DNA from: Prillingera fragicola
Lineage: Eukaryota; Basidiomycota; Tremellomycetes; Trichosporonales; Trichosporonaceae
Direction of reading: 5' to 3'
DNA length: 64,000 nucleotides
Assembly (NCBI GenBank): GCA_002335605.1
Contig: BEDY01000008.1
Span: 434,001 to 498,000 of the forward strand
Under the pieces are notes generated by a model, which made no database searches, was not told the DNA's origin, and saw nothing but the letters and a program-made list of their open reading frames with translations. The translations under genes were made by a program, and so were the position numbers. Shown here piece after piece: positions 34,018 to 45,550 of this stretch; the first letter of the stretch is position 1; every line of letters starts with the position of its first letter.

Positions 34018-37000
34018 GCATAATGACCCTTTGACGACCGAGGCTCTCGGCATGATTGCTGAATAGACTGTACAACTATGCACGCAGGCCCACATGCATG
34101 TGCAAGGAACACAACAGGTGACGTGGGCATTAAAGGAACAATTACGGGGGTGCGCAGTGTTGCAGTGCTACCGAGAAACGACAAGTCCGGCGGACTTGAG
34201 AGGTTTTGAGTACTGGCAGGGTCCGCCACAGAGAGTTCCCCCGTCCTCATCTTCACTCCCTGATACAAGGCAGGCGACCAGAGGAAAGTTGAGCCTGTGG
34301 CCGCTGGAGCCCTCACAGTAAGACGCAGAGCTGCATGCATCCCGTTAGCTGATTGATCTGCTTGATCGACTGCTCGGTGTCTTGGTGGAAGTGAGACATT
34401 CCAGATGTTGGTAGTACAGCCTCGGCAAATCCTCTGGTTCGCTCCAACAGCCTAACTCGCCCGGACCTGATCGTCCGTGCCTTGGAGCACTTCATCATCA
34501 TGGTGACACAATCTATCGTGTTCCGTATCCTATGCACACTTGCGGCATTATTTGTGAGCGGAACGACTGCGGAATGGTGCACATTGACTGTGCACGGTTG
34601 AGACGAGGCAGTTCAAGGAGCACGCGCAAGCATTTCTGTCCGCGTCATGTGGTGCACGACTGCGTTGGGTCCGCCCTGCGCGTCGCGCCCCGTGGTTGTT
34701 GAAAGTCACAGGGGCGATAGTCGCTGTGGCGGATGTCCTCCAGAGATATGTATTTCCGTCAATGTTGGTATAATCTTAACAGTATGTGTAAATTGTGCGT
34801 CTGTCTGTGTAATTGTATCCATGTTAAACAGGGGAGCCTAGACAACGTCCCGGCGGCCATACCATAGGTCCGTTGGGCCTCTAGGTAGTTCGGACGAGTG
34901 GGATTGCTTCCAGTTTCGGCTGGGAAACTTGCGATCACTCTGTCCCTTTGCCATCGTCGCAACTCCATAATACTGAAAGTTGCCGTTGCGGGCATCGGCA
35001 GAGTACGAGAGGGCGACACCTTTGTTCGCAAGGCAGCTGTAATCGGATGCAGTGTTCGCAACTAAGCGCCCCAGTAGTCCATCCCCTGCCGTTGAAGCTG
35101 AATATCACCGAGCATGTTGAACGTTGGCCATTTAGCTAGGAAGGTCATACACGCGTCACGCGACGTGGCCTAAAGCGTTCGACGTGCACTGCTATCGCCA
35201 AGGCCAGGAGTTTGCGAGCAACATCCCCTCGCTTTGCCGGTCGATCGGTACACGTGGGGCGATTCATGTTGCTCTACGCCCAAAACGTAGTGCAACAGTC
35301 CTTCCATCTGCCTCATTTCAAAAAGGAAACCTCAAGTCACGAGGCATATTGCAAAAGATCATTGCGCTCGGTGTCTGTCAATTGTGGACAACGCCGCCCC
35401 CGTACAGCTTCCAAAGGATAAGGTACGGTCAGGATCAAGCTCTGTCATCGAGACCCTGTGGGAACCTGTGGGTTTAGGTCAAGCTCAATAATCCTTGAGA
35501 GAAGCAAAGAGCTGTTTCCGTTCCAAAGCAACTCTGGCAAGGAACGGAAGATGTTAGGTGGCTACTCGAAGGCGGTTTGTTGATGGCGTGCATGGATCAC
35601 GCGTAGATCACGCAAGGTGGATCGTTTTACAACGTATGTTGGGTTCTGTTGGGTGGTTGTCTCGGCCAACTTGCCATCGGAGCAGAGTCTTGTCAATAGT
35701 GGGCCTGACTGGGAAGAGGAAGTCACCACGATGCCGTTACGACAGCCAGGCAGCACGTCCGTGCGATTGTTCGTGCCGAGCCTGCCGAGCGCTGTCGATG
35801 GCCGATGGATTGTGGGAATTCAGGGTACTGGATTACAAGTGTCACTAATATCTACGTCATTTCCCGATTGAACGCAAACGCCCTGGCATGTAGATTGCCG
35901 AGAGCATTGACAACACCTTTACATACAGTTCTCGCGATCTGGCGCCGTGTTGCACGAGCTCAGAGCCCAAGGCATGGTGGCGACGCTATTAAGGCTCTCT
36001 GGTGGTCTTTTTAATGCCGAAACTGAACTCCCGGCTCCATCTTTCTTGTTACTCTTCCGCAAACAGTCAACCCCGACCAAGCGAAGTTGCAGCCTCGCAT
36101 CCTCAAATGAACGTGCAATATGTTCTAACTCTGAATCCGAGGCTTCTTTCATTCCAATACTACAAAAAGCCGGCAACTGTACAGTAATGAGAGCCCCGCT
36201 CGCCAACTCTTTTCTTGTTCTGTCAAAAATTAATTTTTATTTCATTTATTGGGCGCGGCAGCTTGCGACGTCTCGAGTATAAAGCCAACATTATTACATG
36301 ACACTTCAGTGCTCATTAACAGCGCCTCCTAAACCATCAAGTCACCCCTTTGAAGAAATAGTGAGCCTGCTATAGGAAGGCAACTTGGGACATCAGGATC
36401 GAATGATCCTACACAAGACACTACCTCCCTTTTCTTCCTCTCGACACGCTCTCCCATCGCGAACTTGCAGTTGGGCGGCTCGTGGATCTATGAACACTCG
36501 ACATTACCAGAGTAACCTTTTCTCACTTGAAACCGGAAGAAAACCCCTCTTGGTCTCGTCGCTGATATGCAGTGTAGCACCTTTGCCACTGTTATTCGTG
36601 CAGAAACGACAGTATATGGTTTAGGCGACGATTTCGCTACCCAGAGGTAGAGCTTTGGACTGAGGCGGTCCTAAATCGAGGGCCGATATGCCATGCCCGT
36701 CAGAACGCTCGACCACTGCTGGGAAGATTATACACCCTCGTCGACGCTCGAACCCAACTTTATGATAACTCATTTCTGGTTCAATCAGAAGAGCTGGCAG
36801 AAACATCCTACCGCGCTGCATGACTGGTTTGTACGTGTGCTATATATACCGCAATACCTAAACTGCCCTTATTATCTGATTGAGGCACAAGTCTCATCAA
36901 GCAGTCAAACTAGTCCTCGACATGGCATCTCCTTGTCCGAGGAAGGCAAGGCCCACAAATGCTAACTAACAAGCTAGACGGCATGTTCTCAACATCATCA

Positions 37001-37043
37001 AGGGCAATACCCCCATTTCTGCAGCCTACGGTTGCAGGATCAA

Positions 37044-37062
37044 TTTTTTTTTTATTTTTTTT
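37044..37062. repeat. T10-A-T8 tract
   Basis: A nearly pure T tract of 19 bases with a single A, in the gene-free region 0.5 kb from the CapZ alpha stop. Poly(dT) of this length disfavours nucleosomes. Confidence 0.85.
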
Positions 37063-37577
37063 GGAAGGGGATGTGACAGTGCACGAGTAGCGCGACAAAC
37101 AGTCACACAACGTCATGACTAGCATGAGCTACTCCACACAACTTCACCTCCCTGACCTAGGCAGCAATTGATACTGTGCATATGTTTCAGCAAAGCTTAC
37201 TCGTGACCCCTGCCTGGAGGGGATGTTTGGGGTCTTCAAGGTTTGTGTCGGGCGTTGGCGACGATTTCGTCTGTTTCAAAGCCAGTCCAATTTTGACTCC
37301 GGGAAGATGTTTCGAGTTGTCCGCACTACTGTTGCTAGGTTTTTTGTGTATGCATACAATCTTTCGTTCTCCTACTCTCTCAATGCCACCAACTCTCTGC
37401 TGGCGATGCACGACTTGGCTCTCTATCGCTCTCCCGTCTTTCAAACTCCTGAACACCTGACCCGTTTCGTAATGTCACGCTGCGTTCAACGTGTTTCGCC
37501 CTGTCTTACGTGACCTAGGCCGCTGGAGTACGACAGCATACAGCTTCTTCCGTAGCGGTCCCTTAATGTTCTGTTCT

Positions 37578-39419
37578 CTACGCAGCTGCCTTGAGGTCAG
37601 AGCCGAGTGTGTACCCGAAGATCTTGTCCCAGTCCACCTTCTGGCGGGTCACGGGCAGGGCGCGTCGGAGGCTTTGACAATCAGCTGCCGTTTACACGCG
37701 AATGCCACCGCCACATCTACTCACGTGCGGAATGCCTGGTCACCAAGCTCTTCGTAGACATCTCGCATCTCCAGCTGATAGTTGGTCTCGACGTTTGCGA
37801 TCGCAGTGACAATCTGGGAAGCGACGCTCTGTCCGCCAAGAGCCTCGGTGGGGATGGCAAACGAAGCGGAGTGCTTCGTGGCGAGCTGGACCTGCCGAAA
37901 GTCAGCGTGGCCTACACACACTGTTGCCTGGACTCACATTGCCCTGCTCAAAGTAGTGAGCATCGACATGGAGAACGCCGTCGACCTTGCCCTGTGCCTT
38001 GTCCACAATCCAGCGAGTCCTCCAGCGGCCAGTCCAGAAGTTGCCAGGGTTGTAACGGTTGCCGACAATCTCCAGAGTGTACACAGGGTTCTCCACACGC
38101 TCCTGCTTGCGGGGCTCACGTGTAGAAACGGGGGCTGCCACAGCAGGCGCAGCCTCCGTCTCAGCAATTGCCGAGTCGACCTCCTCTGCCTCCTCCTGAG
38201 ACGACGTGGGCATATTTTCGACTGCTGAGGGCAGCCTATCCGCCGCTACGTCCACGCCCTCCGCGCCAGCGTCGCCGACGACGGGCTCTCCCTTCTCCGC
38301 GCTAAGCTCCAAGCCCTCCTGCTTGGTCTCCTCAACAACGGGGTCCCCGGCCACGTCTTCAGCCTCCTTGGCCTCTTCAACCTCGTTGTCGAGCTTATCG
38401 AGAGCTCCTGTCTCATCAATCTCGTCCTCCGCTTCGACCGAAAGGCCAATTGGGCCGTCCGCAGGAGTAGCGTCTGGCTCGACAGGGTTCTCAACCTTCT
38501 CCTCAGCCACCTTCACCTCCTCGACCTCTTCGTCCAGCTTCTCAAGCGCTCCAGGCTGGTCAAGCTCGTCGACCGTGCCCACTGGAGGGGCAACAGACCC
38601 ATCAGCCGGGGTAGGCTCGGGCTCGAGATTGTTTTCGGGCGAGAGTCCGGCTGCGAGCACGGCAGACACGGGAGCAGCCTCGGGCTCTGCCTCCGGAGGT
38701 AGAAGGGGGAACTGCGAGCAGGTGACACTGGAGAGGCCTGCTTGGAAGTGGTTCTTGGAATAGGTAGCCCATGAAGTCGCAAGTTCGGCGCGGAACGCCT
38801 CCTCATCGTCGGGAAGGGTGTATGGTTCGTAGTCGCTTGCTTTCTGAGGGACAGTCAGCAAATGCAAAGCTAACCAACGGGAGATGTACGCACCAGATTG
38901 ATGTGATCGAAAGCAAAGCTGCGCTGGCCATCGTGGTCGACGTAGCGCTCACTTTCTCCCGCCGTACCGGGCACAATCGCAGCCTCGCTGATGATAGACT
39001 GTGATGTCAGAACAAGTGAACGCTGCACAAGGCTGGAACAGTCTCCATGATTTAGTGCACACGATAACTGAAGCTCCAGCCCCCCTGTGAACCAAAGGCC
39101 CCGGCCCACTCACCAGATGCAGAGGCACATCGCCGTCAGCAGCGTGCTCTACGGTATGCAGCTGGGTGAGGTTGTACTCGCGCAGAGCAGGGCGAACGGC
39201 GGGCATGAGAGCGGCATCATCGTTGATAATCGCGCGAATGTCTGCAATGTTAGGTCGGTCCAAGCAAGCACCAGGCAGTGGGCTCACCATTGATGACATC
39301 GCTGTGAAGGTTAGTTTCTTGGCAGCTCCTCGCAGCACTCACTTGACCTCGCCTGGCGGGCTCTGCGCAATAAACTTCACCGCAAGATCGATCCTCTCCT
39401 CGGGACTAAGCTCTGCCAT
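37578..39419 (-). CDS. CAP1: F-actin-capping protein subunit alpha with acidic insertion
   Basis: Exons: 39419-39343, 39301-39288, 39241-39114, 38998-38894, 38843-37938, 37891-37725, 37671-37578; 496 aa. Both ends are classic CapZ alpha. The N-terminal helices include VINDIRAIINDD. The core holds NRYNPGNFWTGRWRTRW, VDAHYFEQGNVQL and ETNYQLEMRDVYEELGDQAF. The actin-binding tentacle is LRRALPVTRQKVDWDKI. Capping protein alpha/beta binds barbed ends of actin filaments and blocks growth, mainly at cortical patches. Family members are ~265-290 aa. The extra length is one block, about residues 153-356, rich in Glu, Pro, Ala and Val, inserted inside exon 5 with no splice sites of its own. It contains two similar units with PADG and GALEKLDEEVEE / GALDKLDNEVEE. 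Exon 2 has only 14 nt. Confidence 0.94.
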
Positions 39420-39674
39420 GCTTGGTGATTGCTGATAGACGTGTTGGTTTCTGTAGAGTGTTGGACGAGGACATCGAGGGGTGTCCACTTGAACAACGTC
39501 AGTGCAGTGACGCACGACCGGAGCCTGACACCAACCAGTTAGATCCCGGTTGTGAGCCTGACATATTTCTGACCACCTGAACCACGTTTTGTGTGTCCAT
39601 TCTATTTTTCTGATCTTTTGAGTGGCAAGTACTCATATCTCTTACCCCCCTCAAAAAAACAATCATCTACAACA
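39420..39674. promoter_or_regulatory. Divergent promoter, CapZ alpha / ZNF706-like gene
   Basis: 255 bases between opposing starts, with no exon recognised. An A/T-rich patch at about 39597-39618 and the sequence CCCCCCTCAAAAAAAC lie just before the zinc-finger start. Confidence 0.5.
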
Positions 39675-40152
39675 ATGGGTGGTGGAAACGTGCGTACATG
39701 ACCGGAAATGCGGGATATGATGGCGCGCACTGCGGCGCATGCGCTGGTTTTGCATTGGCTGCTCTGACCGTGTCCCATCCCCCGCACCTATTGCTGACAC
39801 TCCCAGGGTGCCAAGGCTCAGCAGGCTCGTGAGCGCAACAAGGCCAACGCTGCCAAGGGCCCCAGCTCGCAGCTCAAGTCGAATGCGGTGAGTACAGCAG
39901 CTGCTGCGTTGGCTCATGGCCACCACCGGGCCAGCGCATCTTTGACATTCTTCCGCTGACGGCCCAGGCTGCCCTCTCGATCCAGTGCGACGTCTGCAAG
40001 CAGCAGTTTCAGGGCACCTCGAAGCAGCCTCTGTGAGTTTAGCGACCGCGCCGATTCATGGGGCTAACATACCCAGGCTCCAGCAGCACGTTGACTCGAG
40101 GCACTCGAAGCAGACTTTTGCTCAGTGCTTCCCCAGCTTTGTTGCCGCCTAA
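39675..40152 (+). CDS. Small ZNF706/At2g23090-like zinc-finger protein
   Basis: Four exons: 39675-39689, 39807-39887, 39968-40032, 40077-40152; 78 aa. The N-terminal GAKAQQARERNKA block is the 4F5/SERF-like basic segment. The C-terminal single C2H2 finger is CDVCKQQF...LQQHVDSRHSK. This order, a short SERF-like segment then one zinc finger, is that of human ZNF706 and plant At2g23090 (76-78 aa), so the gene is full length. SERF-type proteins are small basic modulators of protein aggregation and RNA/DNA binding; the yeast function is not established. The first exon encodes only MGGGN. All four exons join in phase and end FVAA-stop. Confidence 0.9.
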
Positions 40153-41181
40153 ATGGCATGTAGAGTTCAGGTCTTTTCTTCCCATCCATACTGGGTCTGC
40201 ATGATTTGTTGTCAAGCTGAGGCGTGTTGCACGCGGTGGACGCAATTGAGGGGGATATCGCAGGCGGAGATAGAGGAATGACCTGTGCCGTGGGCTCGTC
40301 TACCTACTGACACACCAATCATCTGTTTAGCATTCCGGTCTCCTGGTCTCCAAGGCTGATAAACTGCGGGTGATATCTGGAAGTCGAAAGCTAGACGCCG
40401 AGCCGAGCACGAGCAACCGACTGTCAGCGGGCATGCTGGGCGCGACTGGCACAGCATGTCGCACGCTGGTACGCAGGACCAACACGTTCGATGGTTTTTG
40501 TGTTTGGTTTTCCGGCCGGACAGCGTTTCAGGCACCACCACAGCTGCCTATTTACCCTCGTTGAAATACTGGATCAGCTTGAGCGATAGTTGCTGTTGGT
40601 GTCAGAGTGCTTGGAGACACTGTACACAAGCACAGAGCAGCCATGAGGACAGTGCCGATGTAGACTTCATAGATCATAGACTGCATGAGGTCCTAATCAT
40701 ACTAATTGACTGTTGAAACGAATGTGAGCAGATGTCAAGATGCCCAACCCACAGTCTGCTCTGACCCTGGACCATCGGCCCAAAGGCGTCGTGGGTGGCG
40801 TCACCTAGATCCTGCAGCCAAAGTTGTTTGTAACGGTTGGACCATGCTGCCAGAGTCGCGTCGCATGGCCCACCACGCAGACTACTTGTTCATTGTACAT
40901 TCTCTCTATTCTGTTCTCTGTTCTCGTTCAAGACTGTCAACGTACACGCTCCTGTTGCACCTCGCGACGGCCCAAACTCCCAGTGCCGTGGCAGGCATCA
41001 ACAGTGTAAACAAATCCTCGGCAGTAGTGTGTGGACCCTGTCGCCCGGCAACCAACCCTGTGCAGGCCTTCTGTGCATCCACAACAAACCTCCCATTCGT
41101 GACATTCCTGTCGTCCACATCCTTATCCCTGTACATCTTTCAACTTTCCAGTCGCCTGTGCAGCCGACCGTGCAGGTGACC
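40153..41181. other. Intergenic region, about 1 kb
   Basis: 3' flank of the ZNF706-like gene and promoter of the coiled-coil gene. Open frames run in from the downstream gene (from about 40837), but no upstream ATG is better supported than 41182. Nothing else was recognised. Confidence 0.45.
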
Positions 41182-44100
41182 ATGTCAACACACATCACCG
41201 CGCTTGCTTCTCCCGTAGCCTCGACTAGGTCACACGAGAGCGACACGGATTGTGTACCGGCGATGGACGACTCTACAATCATGCCGTCCCTTTCCCTCAC
41301 TCGCCAGTTTCGCGAGTCACACTCTCCAGACTCTCCTTCGGCGAGTATAGCCATGCTTCGAACAGCAGAAACACTCGACGGCCTCGCTCGCCAGCTTACA
41401 GAGCTGCACGACAGTCGCTTGGCAGAGTCGGACCCGGACATCGCTGTGCGATGCTGTTGCGGCGCCAGCGTAGACTGTCCCACTTTTGCGGCACGCGATC
41501 GCATGGATGCCAAGCTCAAACTCTGTGGAGGTGCGTTGAGCCTGCACCACTTTTGGCGACTTGTACTGACATGCTTGTCAGAGATCGGCACGGCGTTGCT
41601 TCATCGCTACGAGGCTTTAGAACAAAAGTATCACCATGCAGAGCTCCAGGCAAGTTTCGAGTTTGCGCAGTCGGCAGTGCATCTAACATACACTAGCTTG
41701 AGATCAAACGCAAGGCTCTTGCCGACAGTTTGCGCCACGTAGCAAACCTCGAACGTGCCAACACGACTCACTTGGCCAAGTATGCCGATCAGTCCCGTTC
41801 ATATGAGGCTCTTGAAAAGGTGTGTGAGATAAGGGAAGACGACACACTGACCGTGCCCAGCGCTACACGCAAGCGATGCACTCGCAAACTCTCACACAGC
41901 AGTCTCTGTCTCATACTCGCGCCGAGTTGGCAAAGATGCGACGAGCATCCAACTCTCAAATGATAGCTCTCGCCGCCGGATCGTCAACCGAGGACCGCCT
42001 ACTCGATGCTGAGCGCCGGTTTGAGGATATTAGGGACCTTCAGCAGGCCGAGTCACGCAAGCTGCGCGACGAACTCAAGTGGCGGCGAATGGCAGAGGAT
42101 CGCATTGGTGGGTGGCAAATCGCCAGTCGGTACTGACAGCTCTAGCCGATCTCGAGGCCAAGCTTACTACTGCGGTTCGCGAGGTAGAGGACGTCAAGAA
42201 TGCACGTGCAAGGGATGCCCAAGAGCTCTTGGCCAATGCAAAGGACCGTCTGGAGGTCCTTCACTCTGAGGTGGGAGCGGAAGGAAGGTGATTGTCACTG
42301 ACAAACAGTTGTCCGAGACATTCAACGCCGACCAGCCTTCTGAGATGCCCGAGTACCAGCGCACCCTGGAGGATCTTGTCGCAACAAATGCGCTTCTCCA
42401 GCACGACACTTCTGAACTTGCGCGTTCGCTCGCGACCACTCTCGAGGACAACCGGGCTTTACGGGACGAAATGGATGAGCTCCGCAGTCACAGCACATCG
42501 TCTCACTCCCGCCCCTTGTCAATGGAACTGCGTCCCCTCATTACCAGCCGACACGCACGGACAGGATCTAACCCCGTGATTGGCTCTACCCCAGAGTTGA
42601 TGCGTGGCAGTCACGCTCGCGGTGCCAGTGTGGCTGTTCCCAGAGGTGGCGGTGTATGGGAACACCGCCGTCAGAGCTCGATAGCGCCGTCGTTTACTTC
42701 TACATCAACCACAGAGGGAATGAGTGTTACCTCTCCCAGCCCTCAGCAAGGTTACACGACCTTCTCCGAGTTCGGTGGCTCGCCACTGGTGCGCTTGGAC
42801 AGCAACGGCAACCCCGTCAGCCCAGACCTCGCACGTCCCTCGTCGCGCAACGCTCGCAACTCGTTCAGCGGTGGAATTCCATACACTTACAATGGCGTCC
42901 CCAAGACCAAGGCTGGACGTCCCCGACCAAAACGGGCGCTCAGTGACAGGCGGTCGCTGACCATGCGTGCGCTTGGCGTCGGCGAGGTCAACAGTGTGGC
43001 AGAGGCCATCAGCGAGTGGGCAGCCGGCGATGACTGCAGCACGGGCGATCAGGGTGATCGTAGCGGCGAGCGTAGCGTGTCGGTGTCGACGTCGGCGAGT
43101 GAGGAGCCTGCCTCTCCTGGCGAAGATTCGTTTGAACCCATTCAGGCCAGCCCGCCAGCGAGACGCAAGCGTGCATCTGTGCTTCTTCCGAATGGCCTCG
43201 CTGGAATGACTTCGCCGCACAGCAGCACCGTATCGCCCCTTCCGGAGGCTGGTGGGTTTGATGCTCTGCCCCACCCGCAACCGGATGGGTACAAGAAAGC
43301 GCCACAACTCGGTCGCCGGACGCTCCTCCTCCTCAGCCGCTCCACGGGTGTTCAGACCGAACCATTCCCCGAGTCTCAGCCGCCTGTTGCCAAGCTTGCT
43401 CCCGAGCCAGAAGAACCAGAGGTCCTACCCGATACTTCTGTCTTTGAGTCTGAGACGTCGTCTCTCCACGACGCGTCCCAGCAGCTCTCAGCAGCCGATC
43501 TGCCGACAATCGCCGAGCTTGTTGAGTTCCTTACCAAAGTTCTGCAGCGCATGCGCGGGGTCGACTTGCCGACGCTGAACCGTCGACTCAAGAAGCAGCA
43601 TCTGCCTGGAGATGTGGGTCATCTGTCGCGCTCGACCATCAGCTCGCTTCAGAACGAGGTCGCCGACATGCGCCACCGCTTCCGCAACATTCTCGACCAG
43701 AGCAGCGTGAACCGCCGTGACCTGCAACTGCTCATGAAGCTTCTTAAAGATGTATTTACGGATCTGCTCGAGCTGCAAAGCGTTGTCAACGACGTGACCC
43801 TCAACCCCAAGCTTGCCAAAAAGTTGCGGCGTGAGGCCTTCGAAGAAGAGGGCGACACGCCGCAGAGCAGCGGTCTCGGCTGGATTGCGGCGCCGATCAC
43901 CAGCTTCTTCACCGCACCAACGCCTGTGCCGGCGGTATCAGAACCGCCTGCGTCGCCTACTCGCCCTGGACGGGCGGCGATGACTAGCCGACTGGCAGCC
44001 CCTGTGCCCGTGCGCACTGCACCGAAGTTGCAGGCGTCGACGGCCGCGACTACGACGAACATCAGCGTCGAGTTTGGCGGTTCCGGTATGGTTCGCCGCG

Positions 44101-45125
44101 CGACACCCGCTGCGCCAAAGAAGACGATGCTCACTGCCACCTCTGCAGCCGACGTGTTCTCGACGTCCCCGGCACCCCGTGCCGTCTCGGATAGCGCAGT
44201 TCGCAGCACAACGCCGTTGACCAGCTCGGCAACAACCGCTGTCTCAGCGAGCACCGTCAGTGCCAGGCCGCAGCGCAACGTGCGTACGCAGTCGAGCCGC
44301 AGTGATTTGCTAGGCATTTTCGCTGGCGCCCAAGGACCAGGTTCAAGCCCCGTAGCTCCGGGTCGCGTCCGTCACGCAAGTTCGCAGTACTTTGGTCGTC
44401 CGCCAGCCTCACGCGTCGTAACTGAACCCCGCGGCCGTTTGTCGACCATCGTTGACGCCGTGCTCGATGCTGGCGCCGAGGGTACTCAGGACGATCCCGG
44501 AGACTTCCGACCGGCTCTACTCGAACGTCAACTTCGCCCCCGCGGCTTGAGCGACTCCTCCATACGTTCCTCAGCGACGGCCGTCCTGAACGAGATGGAC
44601 GCCGAGAATGGGGGGGCTGCCCAGCACGGCCACTACATACCCGAGCTGCAACCGAGCGTTACACGCGCCCGTGTGGCAGACTATGTCCCCTCTGCCGTGG
44701 GGTCTGCACTCGGCTCTGTATCCGGGTCCATCTCGCGCCGTATTTGGCGTGGTCCCGAAAAGTCGCCCGAGCAGTCCAAGGCGCCGTCCGCCGAGCGTTC
44801 CAAGGAAGGGGGCCCACCCAACCCAGCTCTCGAGTACGCCACACCGTCCTTGACGCCGCCCACACCACGCCCAACCCGCTCGGCCCCGCGCGCCATTTCT
44901 CCCGGCCCGTCGGCGCTCGTCGCGCCCGCCACAGTGTCAACGGGAGTATCGCCAGTGCAGGGAGAAGCTGTAGGGTTCTTGTCTGCACCCCGCCAGGCAG
45001 GATCCAGCACCTCGCCCTCGAAAGCACGCGTAAACGCCCAGTCCCCCATGCCCATCGCAGCAGTCAGCCGCGTCGTGAGCGGCTCGGCCATGTCGTCCAG
45101 CCTGGGACGGGGATCCTGGCGCTAA
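41182..45125 (+). CDS. Large coiled-coil/disordered protein of unknown function
   Basis: Six exons: 41182-41530, 41582-41649, 41697-41819, 41861-42107, 42146-42270, 42309-45125; 1,242 aa. Residues ~60-400 are rich in heptad-like Leu/Glu/Lys/Arg (ELQLEIKRKALADSLRHVAN, LRDELKWRRMAEDRIADLEA), a long coiled coil. Just before it is a Cys-containing segment, VRCCCGASVDCPTF. A second ordered helical block (roughly TIAELVEFLTKVLQRMRGVD through LKDVFTDLLELQSVVND) lies near the middle. The rest is Ser/Pro/Ala-rich and disordered. The second intron begins GCAAGT rather than GT; without it the frame stops after ~20 codons. I do not recognise the family. A cytoskeletal or polarity scaffold is a guess from architecture only. 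Confidence 0.75.
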
Positions 45126-45550
45126 TACCCCCCACATTCCAATCTATTATACCCACTCTCATTTGAACCCCTCCAATCCAGCATCGCGACACCGCACTCC
45201 CATTTAGTCCCGCATTCGTTCATTTGTCTCTCTCCAGTTGATACCTCATTGGCATACCCGGGTTTGTTGCATTATGTTATGCTATGTTAGCGTATCTATG
45301 ACCACATCAGGGCGTGAAGGGGGCAGCAGCTGGGCGAGGAGTGCAGGGGACGGAATGCAAGTGCAGGGGGATGATGCGAAGGCTCTTGAGTAGTGCCTCT
45401 GGAATGTCGATGGCCGGATGCTGAATGCGTGACAATGCGATGCTAAGTGGTAATGCTGATAAGCTGTCGATCAAACGTTGTCGACAAGTTGGTGACTAGA
45501 GGACCGACTGGCCACGGCCTGGTAACGAGTAAAGCTGAACGCTGACAAGC
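45126..45550. other. Convergent 3' flanks
   Basis: 425 bases between the stops of the coiled-coil gene and the basic protein. A TGTTATGCTATGTTA repeat-like element occurs at about 45274-45288. No gene was found. Confidence 0.5.

Larger units (their letters stand above)
33919..37577. other. 3.66-kb gene-free region
   Basis: I tried both strands for spliced genes, RNA genes and transposon proteins and found nothing convincing. Open frames are short and show no domain. Base composition is visibly more AT-rich than the flanks, with a nearly pure A/T block at about 36224-36250, a C14 run and a T10-A-T8 run. It is flanked by two intact genes that both have their 3' ends facing it. It could be an origin, a centromere core, a decayed element or just relaxed intergenic DNA. 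Confidence 0.6.

Noticed and set aside
36735..36760. TCGAACCC string resembling a tRNA T-loop
   Set aside because: No acceptor, D or anticodon stems around it.
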